A stretch of DNA of 64,000 nt from Phytoactinopolyspora halophila (GCF_003287285.1 NZ_QMIG01000022.1:28791-92790), one strand, 5' to 3'. Counted from the stretch's first letter, positions 23,479 to 29,941 are shown. Made by a program: numbers and translations. The notes: generated from the letters alone by a model not told the origin.

Positions 23479-23689
23479 GTCTGCTCCTTTTCATTACTTG
23501 TGTGCATGTCCGCTTGCGCGGAAATGTCATTTGAACCGGGCGCCGCCCAGGCGGCGCCCATTCCTTGATTACAGGTTGCGGATGCTGTGTCAGCTCATCG
23601 TCGTACGACTTGCGCAGAAAATAACCCACGATCACGCACCCGACAGCCACGATCAGCAACACAGCGACTTCTAGGGCAACGAGATTCAT
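23465..23689 (-). CDS. Small membrane protein
   Basis: 74 aa. One N-terminal membrane helix (VALEVAVLLIVAVGCVIVGY) and a basic cytoplasmic tail. Overlaps its neighbours by a few bases in the leftward operon. Function unknown. Confidence 0.65.
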   Translation of the reverse strand: MNLVALEVAVLLIVAVGCVIVGYFLRKSYDDELTQHPQPVIKEWAPPGRRPVQMTFPRKRTCTQVMKRSRRAKR

Positions 23690-23841
23690 TCCTGCCCTCG
23701 CGCCCGTCTAGCCAGAATCCTCTTGGCTTCACGAAGCGCACCATCAGCTTCCTTGGTGGCGCTTCGTGCTTTTTCGAGTAGTTGGACAACTGGATCTTTC
23801 AGGTGGATATAGTCGTCACTCTGACCCCACTGATTCGCCAT
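23686..23841 (-). CDS. Small helical hypothetical protein
   Basis: 51 aa from ATG 23841 with AGAGGAAG upstream. Charged helix (LLEKARSATKEADGALREAK). Unknown function. Confidence 0.55.
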   Translation of the reverse strand: MANQWGQSDDYIHLKDPVVQLLEKARSATKEADGALREAKRILARRARGQE

Positions 23842-23851
23842 TCTTCCTCTC

Positions 23852-23947
23852 CTACCCGGCCCACCATGGGCCGATTGGCAACATATAACCAACAAAAAAC
23901 GCCGCCCCCGAAAGGGCGGCGGTCCAGATTTTCTCTCGTTCAGTCAT
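23852..23947 (-). CDS. 31-aa membrane peptide
   Basis: Reads MTEREKIWTAAL followed by an Ala/Gly/Phe membrane helix. ATG 23947 overlaps the stop of the upstream gene (TGATG). Inside it lies a hairpin (GCCGCC..GGCGGC, about 23899-23918) that on this strand is followed by GTTTTTTG, so it may also act as a terminator or attenuator. Confidence 0.4.
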   Translation of the reverse strand: MTEREKIWTAALSGAAFFVGYMLPIGPWWAG

Positions 23948-24048
23948 CACCATCCTTCTTTTCGTTCCTCTGGTATTGAAAGATCTGGTTTGTGGTTGTG
24001 AGTTTCGTCGTGGCAATAGTCGACGTGCCACGTCTCCGGGTCACACAT
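23947..24048 (-). CDS. Small Cys/His-rich peptide
   Basis: 33 aa (MCDPETWHVDYCHDETHNHK...). AAGGGG lies 6 nt before ATG 24048. Two Cys and several His suggest metal binding. First gene seen in this leftward block. Confidence 0.45.
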   Translation of the reverse strand: MCDPETWHVDYCHDETHNHKPDLSIPEERKEGW

Positions 24049-24367
24049 ACAGAACCCCTTGTGAAAGGTGTGTGGGTACATTCAGAATCGAGTGGAATGC
24101 CTCCCCCGGGGGTCGCCACCAGGGAAGGGGGTTGGGGGATGCCTGCACCCCTCGCACACGCCCTTTGGCGCGGCATAAAAAACGGCAACCGAAGAAGGAA
24201 CCTCGGTTGCCGTTTAATGAAGGGCTCCCCGCCCGAGGGCGGGGAGCGGCATTTTCTGGAGGCACGAACGGCCAGAGTACCTTGACCATGCCTCAATGAA
24301 GGGGCATCGCCACCAATGACGATGCCGACATAGCTAAAATACGACAGTTTCGTGGCGTTGTCAACGC
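24049..24367. other. Intergenic region with two hairpins
   Basis: No convincing gene. The hairpin at 24180-24215 (13-bp perfect stem) is followed by TTTTTT on the minus strand and so terminates leftward transcripts. A second GC-rich hairpin is at 24224-24247. Long frames exist on both strands but lack RBS and normal composition. The promoter of the leftward block 24048-20372 must lie here but is not obvious. Confidence 0.5.
24180..24215 (-). terminator. Leftward terminator
   Basis: AAACGGCAACCGA pairs perfectly with TCGGTTGCCGTTT; on the minus strand the stem is followed by a T6 run. Confidence 0.75.
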
Positions 24368-24396
24368 TTGGCAACCGGGGCAAATGCACTTAAGCT
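24368..24396 (+). promoter_or_regulatory. Predicted promoter of the 24453 gene
   Basis: TTGGCA (24368-24373), 17-bp spacer and TAAGCT (24391-24396), about 57 nt before the ATG. Confidence 0.5.
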
Positions 24397-24452
24397 ATCA
24401 TCAGCCCAGGTGAAGCCCCACTCGTCTCAGGCCGCATATTTTCGGAGGCAGG

Positions 24453-24845
24453 ATGCCACCACAGCCCCCCGCACAACATGGCACACCGTCTCGGTGGAGG
24501 AGGGGGTGTGCCTGCTCCGCCTGCCGCCAGGCGCACATCGATGACGTCCGACAATGGCGTCGCCAGATCTCAATCGCCGCTATCGCCGAATGGGACAACC
24601 ATATCATCGAGAACTTGCGGGCTGGCCAATCTATGAGCGACGCGACTCCTCCCCACATCACGCCAGCGGCGGTTTATGGCCGCATGAGGTGGGATGAGTC
24701 ATTCGGCGTTCTCATTGACGCGGCCATGATGGAGGGCCGTCGCAAAGACATCTTACACGGCACGTCAATGGCGTACAGGTGGTTTCGATGTCGTTGCCCA
24801 GAATGCAGGGCAAGTAAACGTCGCAATCGATCACTGCGAAAATAG
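24453..24845 (+). CDS. HTH protein with two flanking HGT/CxCxxC zinc-knuckle motifs
   Basis: 130 aa. Residues about 9-38 read HGTPSRWRRGCACSACRQAH and residues about 102-127 read LHGTSMAYRWFRCRCPECR: two copies of HGT-x(4-6)-R-x-C-x-C-x2-C-R. Between them ITPAAVYGRMRWDESFGVLI resembles a HTH. One such module is common in actinophages; two around a HTH is less usual. It is transcribed alone against the surrounding leftward genes. GGAGG lies 6 nt before ATG. A DNA-binding regulator is likely. Confidence 0.7.
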   Translation: MPPQPPAQHGTPSRWRRGCACSACRQAHIDDVRQWRRQISIAAIAEWDNHIIENLRAGQSMSDATPPHITPAAVYGRMRWDESFGVLIDAAMMEGRRKDILHGTSMAYRWFRCRCPECRASKRRNRSLRK

Positions 24846-24883
24846 CCGCAGCCGGAAGAAGGGGGTCAAAAACCGGCTGCGGC
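24845..24883 (+). terminator. Hairpin terminator after the 24453 gene
   Basis: 11-bp perfect stem GCCGCAGCCGG with CCGGCTGCGGC and a 17-nt loop, starting at the stop codon. Confidence 0.7.
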
Positions 24884-24889
24884 CTAGGT

Positions 24890-24924
24890 GGCACTGTCCG
24901 GGGGGTGGGATTCCGGATAGTGCC
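24890..24924 (-). terminator. Hairpin downstream of the leftward block
   Basis: GGCACTGTCCGG pairs with CCGGATAGTGCC (one mismatch/wobble), 38 nt after the stop of the 24963 gene on the minus strand. Confidence 0.5.
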
Positions 24925-24962
24925 GGAACAAGGGGAAACCTTGCTGACGCGATTCTAGCCGA

Positions 24963-25286
24963 TCAGTCTTCCAGAAACCAGGGGTCGTCTGGTTGAACCA
25001 CGAACACCGGCATATCGCTACGAGCGACGTCAACGATTACACCGTATCCACGTGCATAAGTGCGGCTAGTAAACCCAGCAGGGTCGCCATAGCCGCCCCC
25101 GGTAGGCCCGATATCGATTAGGTGCTCAGGGACATCGACGTAGTAAAGACATTTGGTGCCAGTGTGGTCCACTTCTTCAATCTCCCAGATTGACACGCGA
25201 TCACCAGGATTGAAATCAGGTACTGACCACTTGGGACCGGAGGTGCGATCCATGTTCTGCGGCATTGCGGTCAGGGTTGCTTCCAT
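24963..25286 (-). CDS. Hypothetical phage protein
   Basis: 107 aa, beta-rich (DFNPGDRVSIWEIEEVDHTG, YYVDVPEHLIDIGP) with a Gly loop GPTGGGYGDPAG. AAAGGAGG lies 7 nt before ATG 25286. Last gene of the leftward operon that begins at 30168. Confidence 0.7.
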   Translation of the reverse strand: MEATLTAMPQNMDRTSGPKWSVPDFNPGDRVSIWEIEEVDHTGTKCLYYVDVPEHLIDIGPTGGGYGDPAGFTSRTYARGYGVIVDVARSDMPVFVVQPDDPWFLED

Positions 25287-25312
25287 AGAAGCCTCCTTTC
25301 TTTTGTCTGACG

Positions 25313-25356
25313 TTCGGGGCAACGGTCGTCCTTCGATGGACGACCGTTGCCCCGAA
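25313..25356 (-). promoter_or_regulatory. Perfect 19-bp intercistronic hairpin
   Basis: Arms 25313-25331 and 25338-25356 are perfectly complementary around a 6-nt loop (UUCGAU on the plus strand sense). It begins 2 nt after the TAA of the upstream gene on the minus strand. No T-run follows. Confidence 0.8.
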
Positions 25357-25358
25357 CA

Positions 25359-25925
25359 TTAGGAGATGCGCGCCAGGCTGCGCGCACCGACGACGTTCCC
25401 TTGGTCGTCCCGAATGAGCTCGGCTGGGACGACGAGATCACGTCGTTCAGGGAGGGCCATAGCGACCGGGCGTGACACGATCAGGTATACGCCCTCAGAG
25501 GGGGCCGGGAGGTTCTGAATTTCTTCGGCCTTCTCCTCTTTCATGTGGGTGAATAGTCCGCCAGAAAAACGGACGTATTCGGATGTTTCCACGACGTCCA
25601 TGCTGATCCGGGCCGGGTGAGGCTCGGGATCAATAGTGAACAACGCGATTTCATCGTATGGGTCGACGAGGAACAACTTGACTCCATGCGGCGTCAGGTT
25701 GCGCACCTGGTTCGGTCGAGTCACGGTGACCTTCCACCGTGACAGATCTTCGTCATAGTCCACCCACATGGGCAGACCCGTTATGTCGTACATGACAGGT
25801 CTGTCGGCCTCTTCAGTGCAGATCCAGCCATGCCAATAGCCGATTGGCTGGACCTGGTGTCCCCAACGTCCCTCGGTGTCAAGAGTGTTAGAGACAATGG
25901 TCATTCGTTTCTGTGTAGTCCACAT
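25359..25925 (-). CDS. Hypothetical phage protein
   Basis: 188 aa. Beta-rich, with a repeat of D-x-Y/W patterns (VMYDITGLPMWVDYDEDLSRW) and an extended C-terminal strand (VVPAELIRDDQGNVVGARSL). No known domain. AAGGAGG lies 6 nt before ATG 25925. Confidence 0.7.
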   Translation of the reverse strand: MWTTQKRMTIVSNTLDTEGRWGHQVQPIGYWHGWICTEEADRPVMYDITGLPMWVDYDEDLSRWKVTVTRPNQVRNLTPHGVKLFLVDPYDEIALFTIDPEPHPARISMDVVETSEYVRFSGGLFTHMKEEKAEEIQNLPAPSEGVYLIVSRPVAMALPERRDLVVPAELIRDDQGNVVGARSLARIS

Positions 25926-25955
25926 TTGGACCTCCTTAGATTGGTCTGCTTTACG

Positions 25956-25997
25956 TGCCCGCCAGGGACTCGCACCCTGGTGTGTGCTGCTCGGGCA
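25956..25997 (-). promoter_or_regulatory. Intercistronic hairpin resembling a T-arm plus acceptor stem
   Basis: On the minus strand TGCCCG pairs with CGGGCA, enclosing CCAGGG-TGCGAGT-CCCTGG. The 7-nt loop resembles a T-loop, but there is no room for D and anticodon arms, so it is not a tRNA. Confidence 0.5.
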
Positions 25998-26005
25998 TAG
26001 GTGGT

Positions 26006-26281
26006 TCATTCGGTCTGCTCGGGGAGCCCGCGAAGACCGAATGAATCGCGCAGGTACGCCACCAGATTCTCCACAGCGTATGGCTCTTCGGCCCGTGGAT
26101 GGGGAACGATGAAACGCTCGTCTTCATCGTCGCCACCGACGCCGACGCCGACCGTGACGACGCCATCGGTAACCACGGCCGGCCATGTGGACCAGCCGGG
26201 AGTCTCTAGCCCGTCAGCGATCATGTCGGGATTGATGCCCTCATCGACCAGGGCTGCGCGCACTTGTTGAAATCGAGTCAT
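26006..26281 (-). CDS. Hypothetical phage protein
   Basis: 91 aa. N-terminal helix (FQQVRAALVDEGINPDMIADGL), then beta segments with a VTVGVGVGGDDEDERF turn. AAGGAGGAGG directly precedes ATG 26281. Function unknown. Confidence 0.65.
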   Translation of the reverse strand: MTRFQQVRAALVDEGINPDMIADGLETPGWSTWPAVVTDGVVTVGVGVGGDDEDERFIVPHPRAEEPYAVENLVAYLRDSFGLRGLPEQTE

Positions 26282-26316
26282 GGTCCTCCTCCTTCACTTT
26301 GCTTATTACGTCTTGG

Positions 26317-26363
26317 CGAACAGCGTGACGGCCGTCCCAGGCGGACGGCCGTCACGCTGTTCG
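26317..26363 (-). promoter_or_regulatory. Perfect 21-bp intercistronic hairpin
   Basis: Arms 26317-26337 and 26343-26363 are fully complementary around a 5-nt loop. It begins at the base after the TAA of the 26364 gene. No T-run follows. Confidence 0.8.
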
Positions 26364-26663
26364 TTAGGCGCGCTTATTTGTCACAACTCGGGCATAGACA
26401 CCCGAGTCCTGGTCCCAGTCCCAGGCGGATATGCGGCGCCATCCGTGCTCAGCGAGCACTTCGTCGGCGGCGTCCTCCACGAGGTCCGATTTGTCCGGAT
26501 CATCGATACGCACTGGCAGTTCGGTCGCGGCCATGGCTGCCGTCAGGCCATATCCGCCGTCAGGGTCATCCTGGGTGACCTGGATGTCGCAGTGCTCGCC
26601 ATGTACCGTGTCGGCGAGGAGGCCGATGCTGGCTGTATATGTTGCACCCTCGATTGTTTTCAT
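26364..26663 (-). CDS. Hypothetical phage protein
   Basis: 99 aa, acidic. VTQDDPDGGYGLTAAMAAT and EDAADEVLAEHGWRRISAWDW segments; no known domain. AAAGGAAG lies upstream of ATG 26663. Confidence 0.65.
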   Translation of the reverse strand: MKTIEGATYTASIGLLADTVHGEHCDIQVTQDDPDGGYGLTAAMAATELPVRIDDPDKSDLVEDAADEVLAEHGWRRISAWDWDQDSGVYARVVTNKRA

Positions 26664-26680
26664 AGAACTTCCTTTGTTTA

Positions 26681-26905
26681 TCAGGGTTCGTTCTTGACGG
26701 GTGTAATATGTACGATTCGTCCACGTCCGTCATATTCGACGTGCAGAGGTACGCCTTGGTACTCAGAGTTGGTGAACCAGTACACTAGCGCCGCGTCCGG
26801 CGCCGTGGTGGCACTTGTGCCGTCTGTAAAACCCACGCGGTAGCGTGGGTTCCCGTTTGTGCTGTTCTTCAACCGTTCCAGATAGTCAATGGTTTTTGTC
26901 TCCAT
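26681..26905 (-). CDS. Hypothetical phage protein
   Basis: 74 aa, beta-rich (RYRVGFTDGTSATTAPDAAL, HVEYDGRGRIVHITPV). GGAGTAA lies 9 nt before ATG 26905. Function unknown. Confidence 0.65.
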   Translation of the reverse strand: METKTIDYLERLKNSTNGNPRYRVGFTDGTSATTAPDAALVYWFTNSEYQGVPLHVEYDGRGRIVHITPVKNEP

Positions 26906-26910
26906 GATGA

Positions 26911-27153
26911 TTACTCCACTTCTGCGGTCGGATCGTTCTCGAACATCTGGCCGTTTTCCTCAAGCTCGGAGAGCCAATCAGCGAAGCCAACGCGATACGC
27001 AGTTGGATCCACTTCCCGCAAAACGCGAGAGGCGGCATATTCCAGCTCCCCAAGCCTGACGGTTCCGTGGTTCTCGTCGAGCATTTTTTCGTATTGTTCT
27101 TCAAGCTTGTGTTCCTGAATCTCGTTGCCGTCGGCATCGTAGTAGGTTGTCAT
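26911..27153 (-). CDS. Hypothetical acidic phage protein
   Basis: 80 aa. Begins MTTYYDADGNEI, then a long charged helix (HKLEEQYEKMLDENHG). AAGGA lies before ATG 27153. Function unknown. Confidence 0.65.
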   Translation of the reverse strand: MTTYYDADGNEIQEHKLEEQYEKMLDENHGTVRLGELEYAASRVLREVDPTAYRVGFADWLSELEENGQMFENDPTAEVE

Positions 27154-27200
27154 GGTGCTATCCTTCCATGGAGTACGGACACTTGGTATGCTGTTACAAC

Positions 27201-27278
27201 CTGGCACGGGTGACAAGAGGCCATACGCTCGGGAGGGCGGAGGCCTGGCGATCGTTCCTGCGATGCCACCCGTGCCAG
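27201..27278 (-). promoter_or_regulatory. Structured intercistronic region with 12-bp inverted repeat
   Basis: CTGGCACGGGTG (27201-27212) is perfectly complementary to 27267-27278; the 54-nt interior can pair further. A 41-codon leftward frame crosses it without an RBS. It differs from the CTAG-bounded elements further right. Confidence 0.5.
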
Positions 27279-27343
27279 CTTCTGAGGTACAGCCCTCGAC
27301 ATGCCCAGAGTCTAGTCATGAACGTGCCGAGGGGGAATGGGGA

Positions 27344-27383
27344 GAGACGACACCCTCACCCCCGTTCGAGAGGGTGTCGTCTC
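27344..27383 (-). promoter_or_regulatory. Perfect 14-bp intercistronic hairpin
   Basis: GAGACGACACCCTC pairs with GAGGGTGTCGTCTC, starting 3 nt after the stop at 27387-27389 on the minus strand. Confidence 0.7.
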
Positions 27384-27386
27384 GGA

Positions 27387-27542
27387 TTAGGCCAGCATGC
27401 ACCGCGTAGCAGTGACTATCCAGTAGTCGCCACACGTGCAGCGTGGCTTGCGTCCGACTTTCCAGTCCTGAGTGGTGAGTCGGACCACGGAGAACGTGAA
27501 GCCATCTTCTAGGCGACGACGTACCGCACTAAGTGCGACCAT
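27387..27542 (-). CDS. Small hypothetical protein, start uncertain
   Basis: 51 aa from ATG 27542. RRRLEDGFTFSVVRLTTQDW and a CTCGDYW motif look coding, and the frame stays open further upstream. The good RBS (GAAAGGA) in front of another ATG about 30 nt upstream leads into a different frame that stops after 21 codons, so either the start or a frameshift is unresolved. Confidence 0.45.
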   Translation of the reverse strand: MVALSAVRRRLEDGFTFSVVRLTTQDWKVGRKPRCTCGDYWIVTATRCMLA

Positions 27543-27612
27543 GTCGCCACGCCAGGAGGCAAGAGTGTGGGCATGATGTGTCCTTTCGGGGTCTATGTGA
27601 CGCGCGCCTGGT

Positions 27613-27900
27613 CTAGCGGACTGTCTCCTGAGTGATCGGGATCGTGAATTCTATGGTTTTAACCACCCCGCTGCCCGTGATAGCGACTCCAGGGGTGGAG
27701 TCACTCATGTAGTCACGCGGGATTCCCGCGTGACGCATGGCGTTGCGCACGCGGATGTTTGCTTTGGGGTCAGTGAGCGCGAGACGCGCCACCGTGTCCC
27801 ATGAAGGGCGTGGTGTGACAATGTGGCGCGGCGTGATCTCCGGCACGCGGTATTCGCCGTCGCCGTCACGCTTGACACGAAAGCGAAAAGTGATGTTCAT
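27613..27900 (-). CDS. Hypothetical phage protein
   Basis: 95 aa. Beta-rich start (ITFRFRVKRDGDGEYRVPEI), central helix (DTVARLALTDPKANIRV), beta end. The stop TAG is part of CCGCTAG. Function unknown. Confidence 0.65.
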   Translation of the reverse strand: MNITFRFRVKRDGDGEYRVPEITPRHIVTPRPSWDTVARLALTDPKANIRVRNAMRHAGIPRDYMSDSTPGVAITGSGVVKTIEFTIPITQETVR

Positions 27901-27941
27901 AGTCACATCTTCCTTTCCTTGATGTGTCCCTTCTGGGTTGG

Positions 27942-27999
27942 CTAGTAGGCCAAGAAAGGCCACGCACTCAAAAGTGCGTGGCCTAACCAAGCTCACTAG
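27942..27999 (-). promoter_or_regulatory. CTAG-bounded structured RNA element, copy 1 (type II)
   Basis: On the minus strand CUAGUGAGC pairs with GCCUACUAG, enclosing a small internal loop and an inner 12-bp stem AGGCCACGCACU/AGUGCGUGGCCU with loop UUUG. The TAG stop of the upstream gene is in the outer stem. The outer stem equals that of copy 6 (29581) while the inner stem differs. Confidence 0.75.
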
Positions 28000-28217
28000 T
28001 TGTCGCGTCGGCCGAGCCCTTCACGAGCTATGACGACCATTTGGTGATCGTCGGATAGTGCCGAGTCTGTGTGAGAGTACAGCGCGCCCATTTGTGCGAT
28101 AATGGCATCTGCCTTAGCCGCCATATTCCAGCGACCAATTACGGGGTCACCTTCAACGGTGATGCGATAAGCGGGCGTGCCGTCGAACATGGTTGTTATC
28201 TCAACGTATGTGCGCAT
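27996..28217 (-). CDS. Hypothetical phage protein
   Basis: 73 aa. TYVEITTMFDGTPAYRITVE beta hairpin, central helix, end REGLGRRDN. GGGGAAA lies before ATG 28217. Function unknown. Confidence 0.65.
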   Translation of the reverse strand: MRTYVEITTMFDGTPAYRITVEGDPVIGRWNMAAKADAIIAQMGALYSHTDSALSDDHQMVVIAREGLGRRDN

Positions 28218-28237
28218 GGTTTCCCCTTTTTGTGCCG

Positions 28238-28468
28238 TTAGCGCAATTCAAAAACTTCCGTCTTCAGTACCTCCCATTTGGAGGCAATATCGGGATTTAG
28301 GATGCTTGCAGGATGAAGGTCGTCGAAATGTTCACTACATGCGTACGCGTCCACGTATTCGGTTTCTGTCATGGGCTGCGTGGGCGTGCTGCCTGGTAGA
28401 TCACGACCAATCGTGATCTGGACGTAGTAATTTGCGCGGTTTGGGATACCGCAAGTGCAAGTGTGCAT
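28238..28468 (-). CDS. Hypothetical protein with CTCG motif
   Basis: 76 aa. MHTCTCGIPNRANYYVQ near the start and DAYACSEHFDDL centrally give a possible Cys2-Cys-His zinc site. GAGGGGAAA lies before ATG 28468. No hairpin separates it from the next gene. Confidence 0.65.
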   Translation of the reverse strand: MHTCTCGIPNRANYYVQITIGRDLPGSTPTQPMTETEYVDAYACSEHFDDLHPASILNPDIASKWEVLKTEVFELR

Positions 28469-28487
28469 GGTTTCCCCTCTCTCGTGC

Positions 28488-28548
28488 CTAGCGGACATGG
28501 CAAGGGTCCGACCCCCGAAAAGGGTCGGACCCTCACTGCGAGCGCTAG
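28488..28548 (-). promoter_or_regulatory. CTAG-bounded structured RNA element, copy 2 (type I)
   Basis: Minus strand: outer stem CUAGCG/CGCUAG, 5' internal loop ending AGUG, inner stem AGGGUCCGACCC/GGGUCGGACCCU, 3' internal loop beginning UUGCCAUG. The UAG stop codon is inside the outer stem. The following RBS and ATG belong to the 28238 gene. Confidence 0.8.
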
Positions 28549-28754
28549 AAACTGGAGCTGGGCACAAGCACGCGATTGACAACGTGCTTTCCGTACTTGT
28601 CTTCTCGCAAAATCATGATCGTGCGGTTGGGTGGGCGGAAGGTTGTATCGTGCTCCACCTGCCAGGTGTTCCCGCCCAGCTGACGCGCCAGACCGGAAAG
28701 TGTGCGGAAGCGAAAGTGTCGAATGTGACCGTGGTTTGTGCGCGCTGTCTTCAT
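28545..28754 (-). CDS. Small basic hypothetical protein
   Basis: 69 aa, basic (HGHIRHFRFRTLSGLARQLG). GGAGG lies 6 nt before ATG 28754. It shares the MKT start with neighbouring genes. Function unknown. Confidence 0.65.
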   Translation of the reverse strand: MKTARTNHGHIRHFRFRTLSGLARQLGGNTWQVEHDTTFRPPNRTIMILREDKYGKHVVNRVLVPSSSF

Positions 28755-28776
28755 GGTTCCTCCTTACTTGGTGCTT

Positions 28777-28828
28777 CTAGCTGGCCACGGCAGCACACAC
28801 CGAAGGTGTGCGCCACTGAAACCGCTAA
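28777..28828 (-). promoter_or_regulatory. CTAG-bounded structured RNA element, copy 3 (type I)
   Basis: Minus strand: UUUUAGC pairs with GCUAGAA, then internal loop ending CAGUG, inner stem GCGCACACC/GGUGUGUGC with loop UUC, and 3' loop UGCCGUGG. The UAG stop lies in the outer stem. Confidence 0.75.
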
Positions 28829-29136
28829 AAGCGCCAATTCTTGACGGGCAGGACCACGAGTGTGTGGTCGTGCCCGTACACCTGTACATGCTCGTGACAG
28901 GCGGGGAGCGCCTGTCCGTTGTCGATCATGTACCCGGCTCTCTCGGTGCACCATATGCACCGAGAATCTTCCGGCACTGATGCGACATAGTCGGCGCGGT
29001 AATCTCGGTACGCGCGCCACCGCGCGTCGTTGTGGTTGATCCCACGGACGACAGCGGGTATGCGGCGTCCGTTTCTCGTGATCATGAATCCTGATTCGTA
29101 CTCGAACTTCAAGTCGGATAGCGTCACTGTCTTCAT
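28825..29136 (-). CDS. Hypothetical protein with C-x2-C...C-x-E-H motif
   Basis: 103 aa. SRCIWCTERAG and LPACHEHVQVYG give a Cys2-Cys-His zinc site like that of the 28238 and 29427 products. N-terminal TLSDLKFEYESGF is not recognised. AAAGGAGG lies 5 nt before ATG 29136. Confidence 0.7.
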   Translation of the reverse strand: MKTVTLSDLKFEYESGFMITRNGRRIPAVVRGINHNDARWRAYRDYRADYVASVPEDSRCIWCTERAGYMIDNGQALPACHEHVQVYGHDHTLVVLPVKNWRF

Positions 29137-29158
29137 GACTCCTCCTTTGGTGTTGCGC

Positions 29159-29219
29159 CTAGCGGACATGGCAAAGGGTCCAGCTCTGGAAAGAGCTGGA
29201 CCCTCACTACGAGCGCTAG
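29159..29219 (-). promoter_or_regulatory. CTAG-bounded structured RNA element, copy 4 (type I)
   Basis: Minus strand: CUAGCG/CGCUAG outer stem, 5' loop ending GUAGUG, 13-bp inner stem AGGGUCCAGCUCU/AGAGCUGGACCCU with loop UUCC, 3' loop UUGCCAUG. Compared with copy 2 the inner stem changes on both sides so pairing is kept. Confidence 0.8.
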
Positions 29220-29359
29220 ATTGTCTCACCTTGGTGCAGGTCGTCTCCCCAGCACGTGTCGCAGCATGATTGGCCGTAGGGGTCTAGCCGCGTGTCGCGG
29301 CCTTCCTCGTCGAGTTCCGCCGTGTACTCAGCACGACAACGACGGCATTCTTGTAGCAT
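29216..29359 (-). CDS. Small four-cysteine zinc-ribbon protein
   Basis: 47 aa. QECRRCRAEY near the start and SCCDTCWGDD near the end form two C-x2-C pairs. GGAG lies 9 nt before ATG 29359. Too short for most gene finders but placed between two structured elements like its neighbours. Confidence 0.6.
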   Translation of the reverse strand: MLQECRRCRAEYTAELDEEGRDTRLDPYGQSCCDTCWGDDLHQGETI

Positions 29360-29380
29360 GATGATCTCCTTTCTCGTGAC

Positions 29381-29430
29381 CTAGCTGCCCATGGCAGCGG
29401 CCACCACGAGGTGGCCGCCACTAAAGCTAG
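29381..29430 (-). promoter_or_regulatory. CTAG-bounded structured RNA element, copy 5 (type I)
   Basis: Minus strand: CUAGCU/AGCUAG outer stem, 5' loop UUAGUG, inner stem GCGGCCACC/GGUGGCCGC with loop UCGU, 3' loop UGCCAUGG. The outer stem also covaries (CUAGCU here versus CUAGCG in copies 2 and 4). Confidence 0.8.
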
Positions 29431-29555
29431 ACGGGCCACCACTCAATCACGTCGCTAGGCTCGCGAGCGTGGAGCGCTACGTGATCTGCACACGCGGGGT
29501 CGCCATTAATTGTCGCGATGGACTTACGGTCACACCAGCAGCACAAGCAGCACAT
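29427..29555 (-). CDS. Small Cys-rich protein
   Basis: 42 aa. MCCLCCWCDRKS at the start and ACADHVALH form a zinc site. AAAGGGGAG lies 4 nt before ATG 29555. Confidence 0.55.
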   Translation of the reverse strand: MCCLCCWCDRKSIATINGDPACADHVALHAREPSDVIEWWPV

Positions 29556-29580
29556 TGTCTCCCCTTTCTCTTGTGTTGGC

Positions 29581-29635
29581 CTAGTAGGCCATCGCAAGGG
29601 AGCGGCTTGAGCCGCTCCCCACGAAAGCTCACTAG
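29581..29635 (-). promoter_or_regulatory. CTAG-bounded structured RNA element, copy 6 (type II)
   Basis: Minus strand: CUAGUGAGC/GCCUACUAG outer stem as in copy 1, inner stem GGGAGCGGCU/AGCCGCUCCC with a minimal loop. Stop codon UAG of the upstream gene is in the outer stem. Confidence 0.75.
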
Positions 29636-29889
29636 ATGCGGCAATACACGCAATCGCACCCCATGAGAGATGCGAGCTCGTTGCGACCATGAAAGCGGTA
29701 GGTGTTCACGGGGTCGGAAGGTTGAAGAGTGATCGTGCCAATGTCGCCGCTAGAGTCGAGCGTCTCGACAATGAGACGCCGAGTGGCAACCTGACTACAT
29801 ACGCTTGTGACCGACATCAACTCGTCCCAGTTGGCATCTTGCACTAGCAGAGTGTCGCCTGGTTCGATATGCGTAGCGTTGACGATCAT
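29632..29889 (-). CDS. Hypothetical phage protein
   Basis: 85 aa. EPGDTLLVQDANWDELMSVT resembles a small beta-barrel; the C-terminus has CDCVYC. GAGGAGAAAGG lies before ATG 29889. Confidence 0.65.
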   Translation of the reverse strand: MIVNATHIEPGDTLLVQDANWDELMSVTSVCSQVATRRLIVETLDSSGDIGTITLQPSDPVNTYRFHGRNELASLMGCDCVYCRI

Positions 29890-29914
29890 GGCCTTTCTCC
29901 TCTCAGTCAGGAAA

Positions 29915-29941
29915 GCCACGCGAGCATGGCGCTCGCGTGGC
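29915..29941 (-). promoter_or_regulatory. Perfect 11-bp intercistronic hairpin
   Basis: GCCACGCGAGC pairs with GCTCGCGTGGC around a 5-nt loop; lacks the CTAG-bounded outer stem of the elements at 27942-29635. Confidence 0.65.

Noticed and set aside
24070..24110. Short similarity to the FDXHR gene region near 56900-56940
   Set aside because: About 22 of 30 bases match, but the reading frames share no protein similarity; probably chance.
23976..24299. Long open frames on both strands between the two leftward blocks
   Set aside because: No RBS, unlikely composition, and two strong hairpins lie inside; no recognisable protein pattern in any frame.
25956..25997. T-loop-like hairpin that could be a tRNA remnant
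   Set aside because: Only about 42 nt and no D or anticodon arm; the outer stem has no CCA end. Treated as an intercistronic hairpin.
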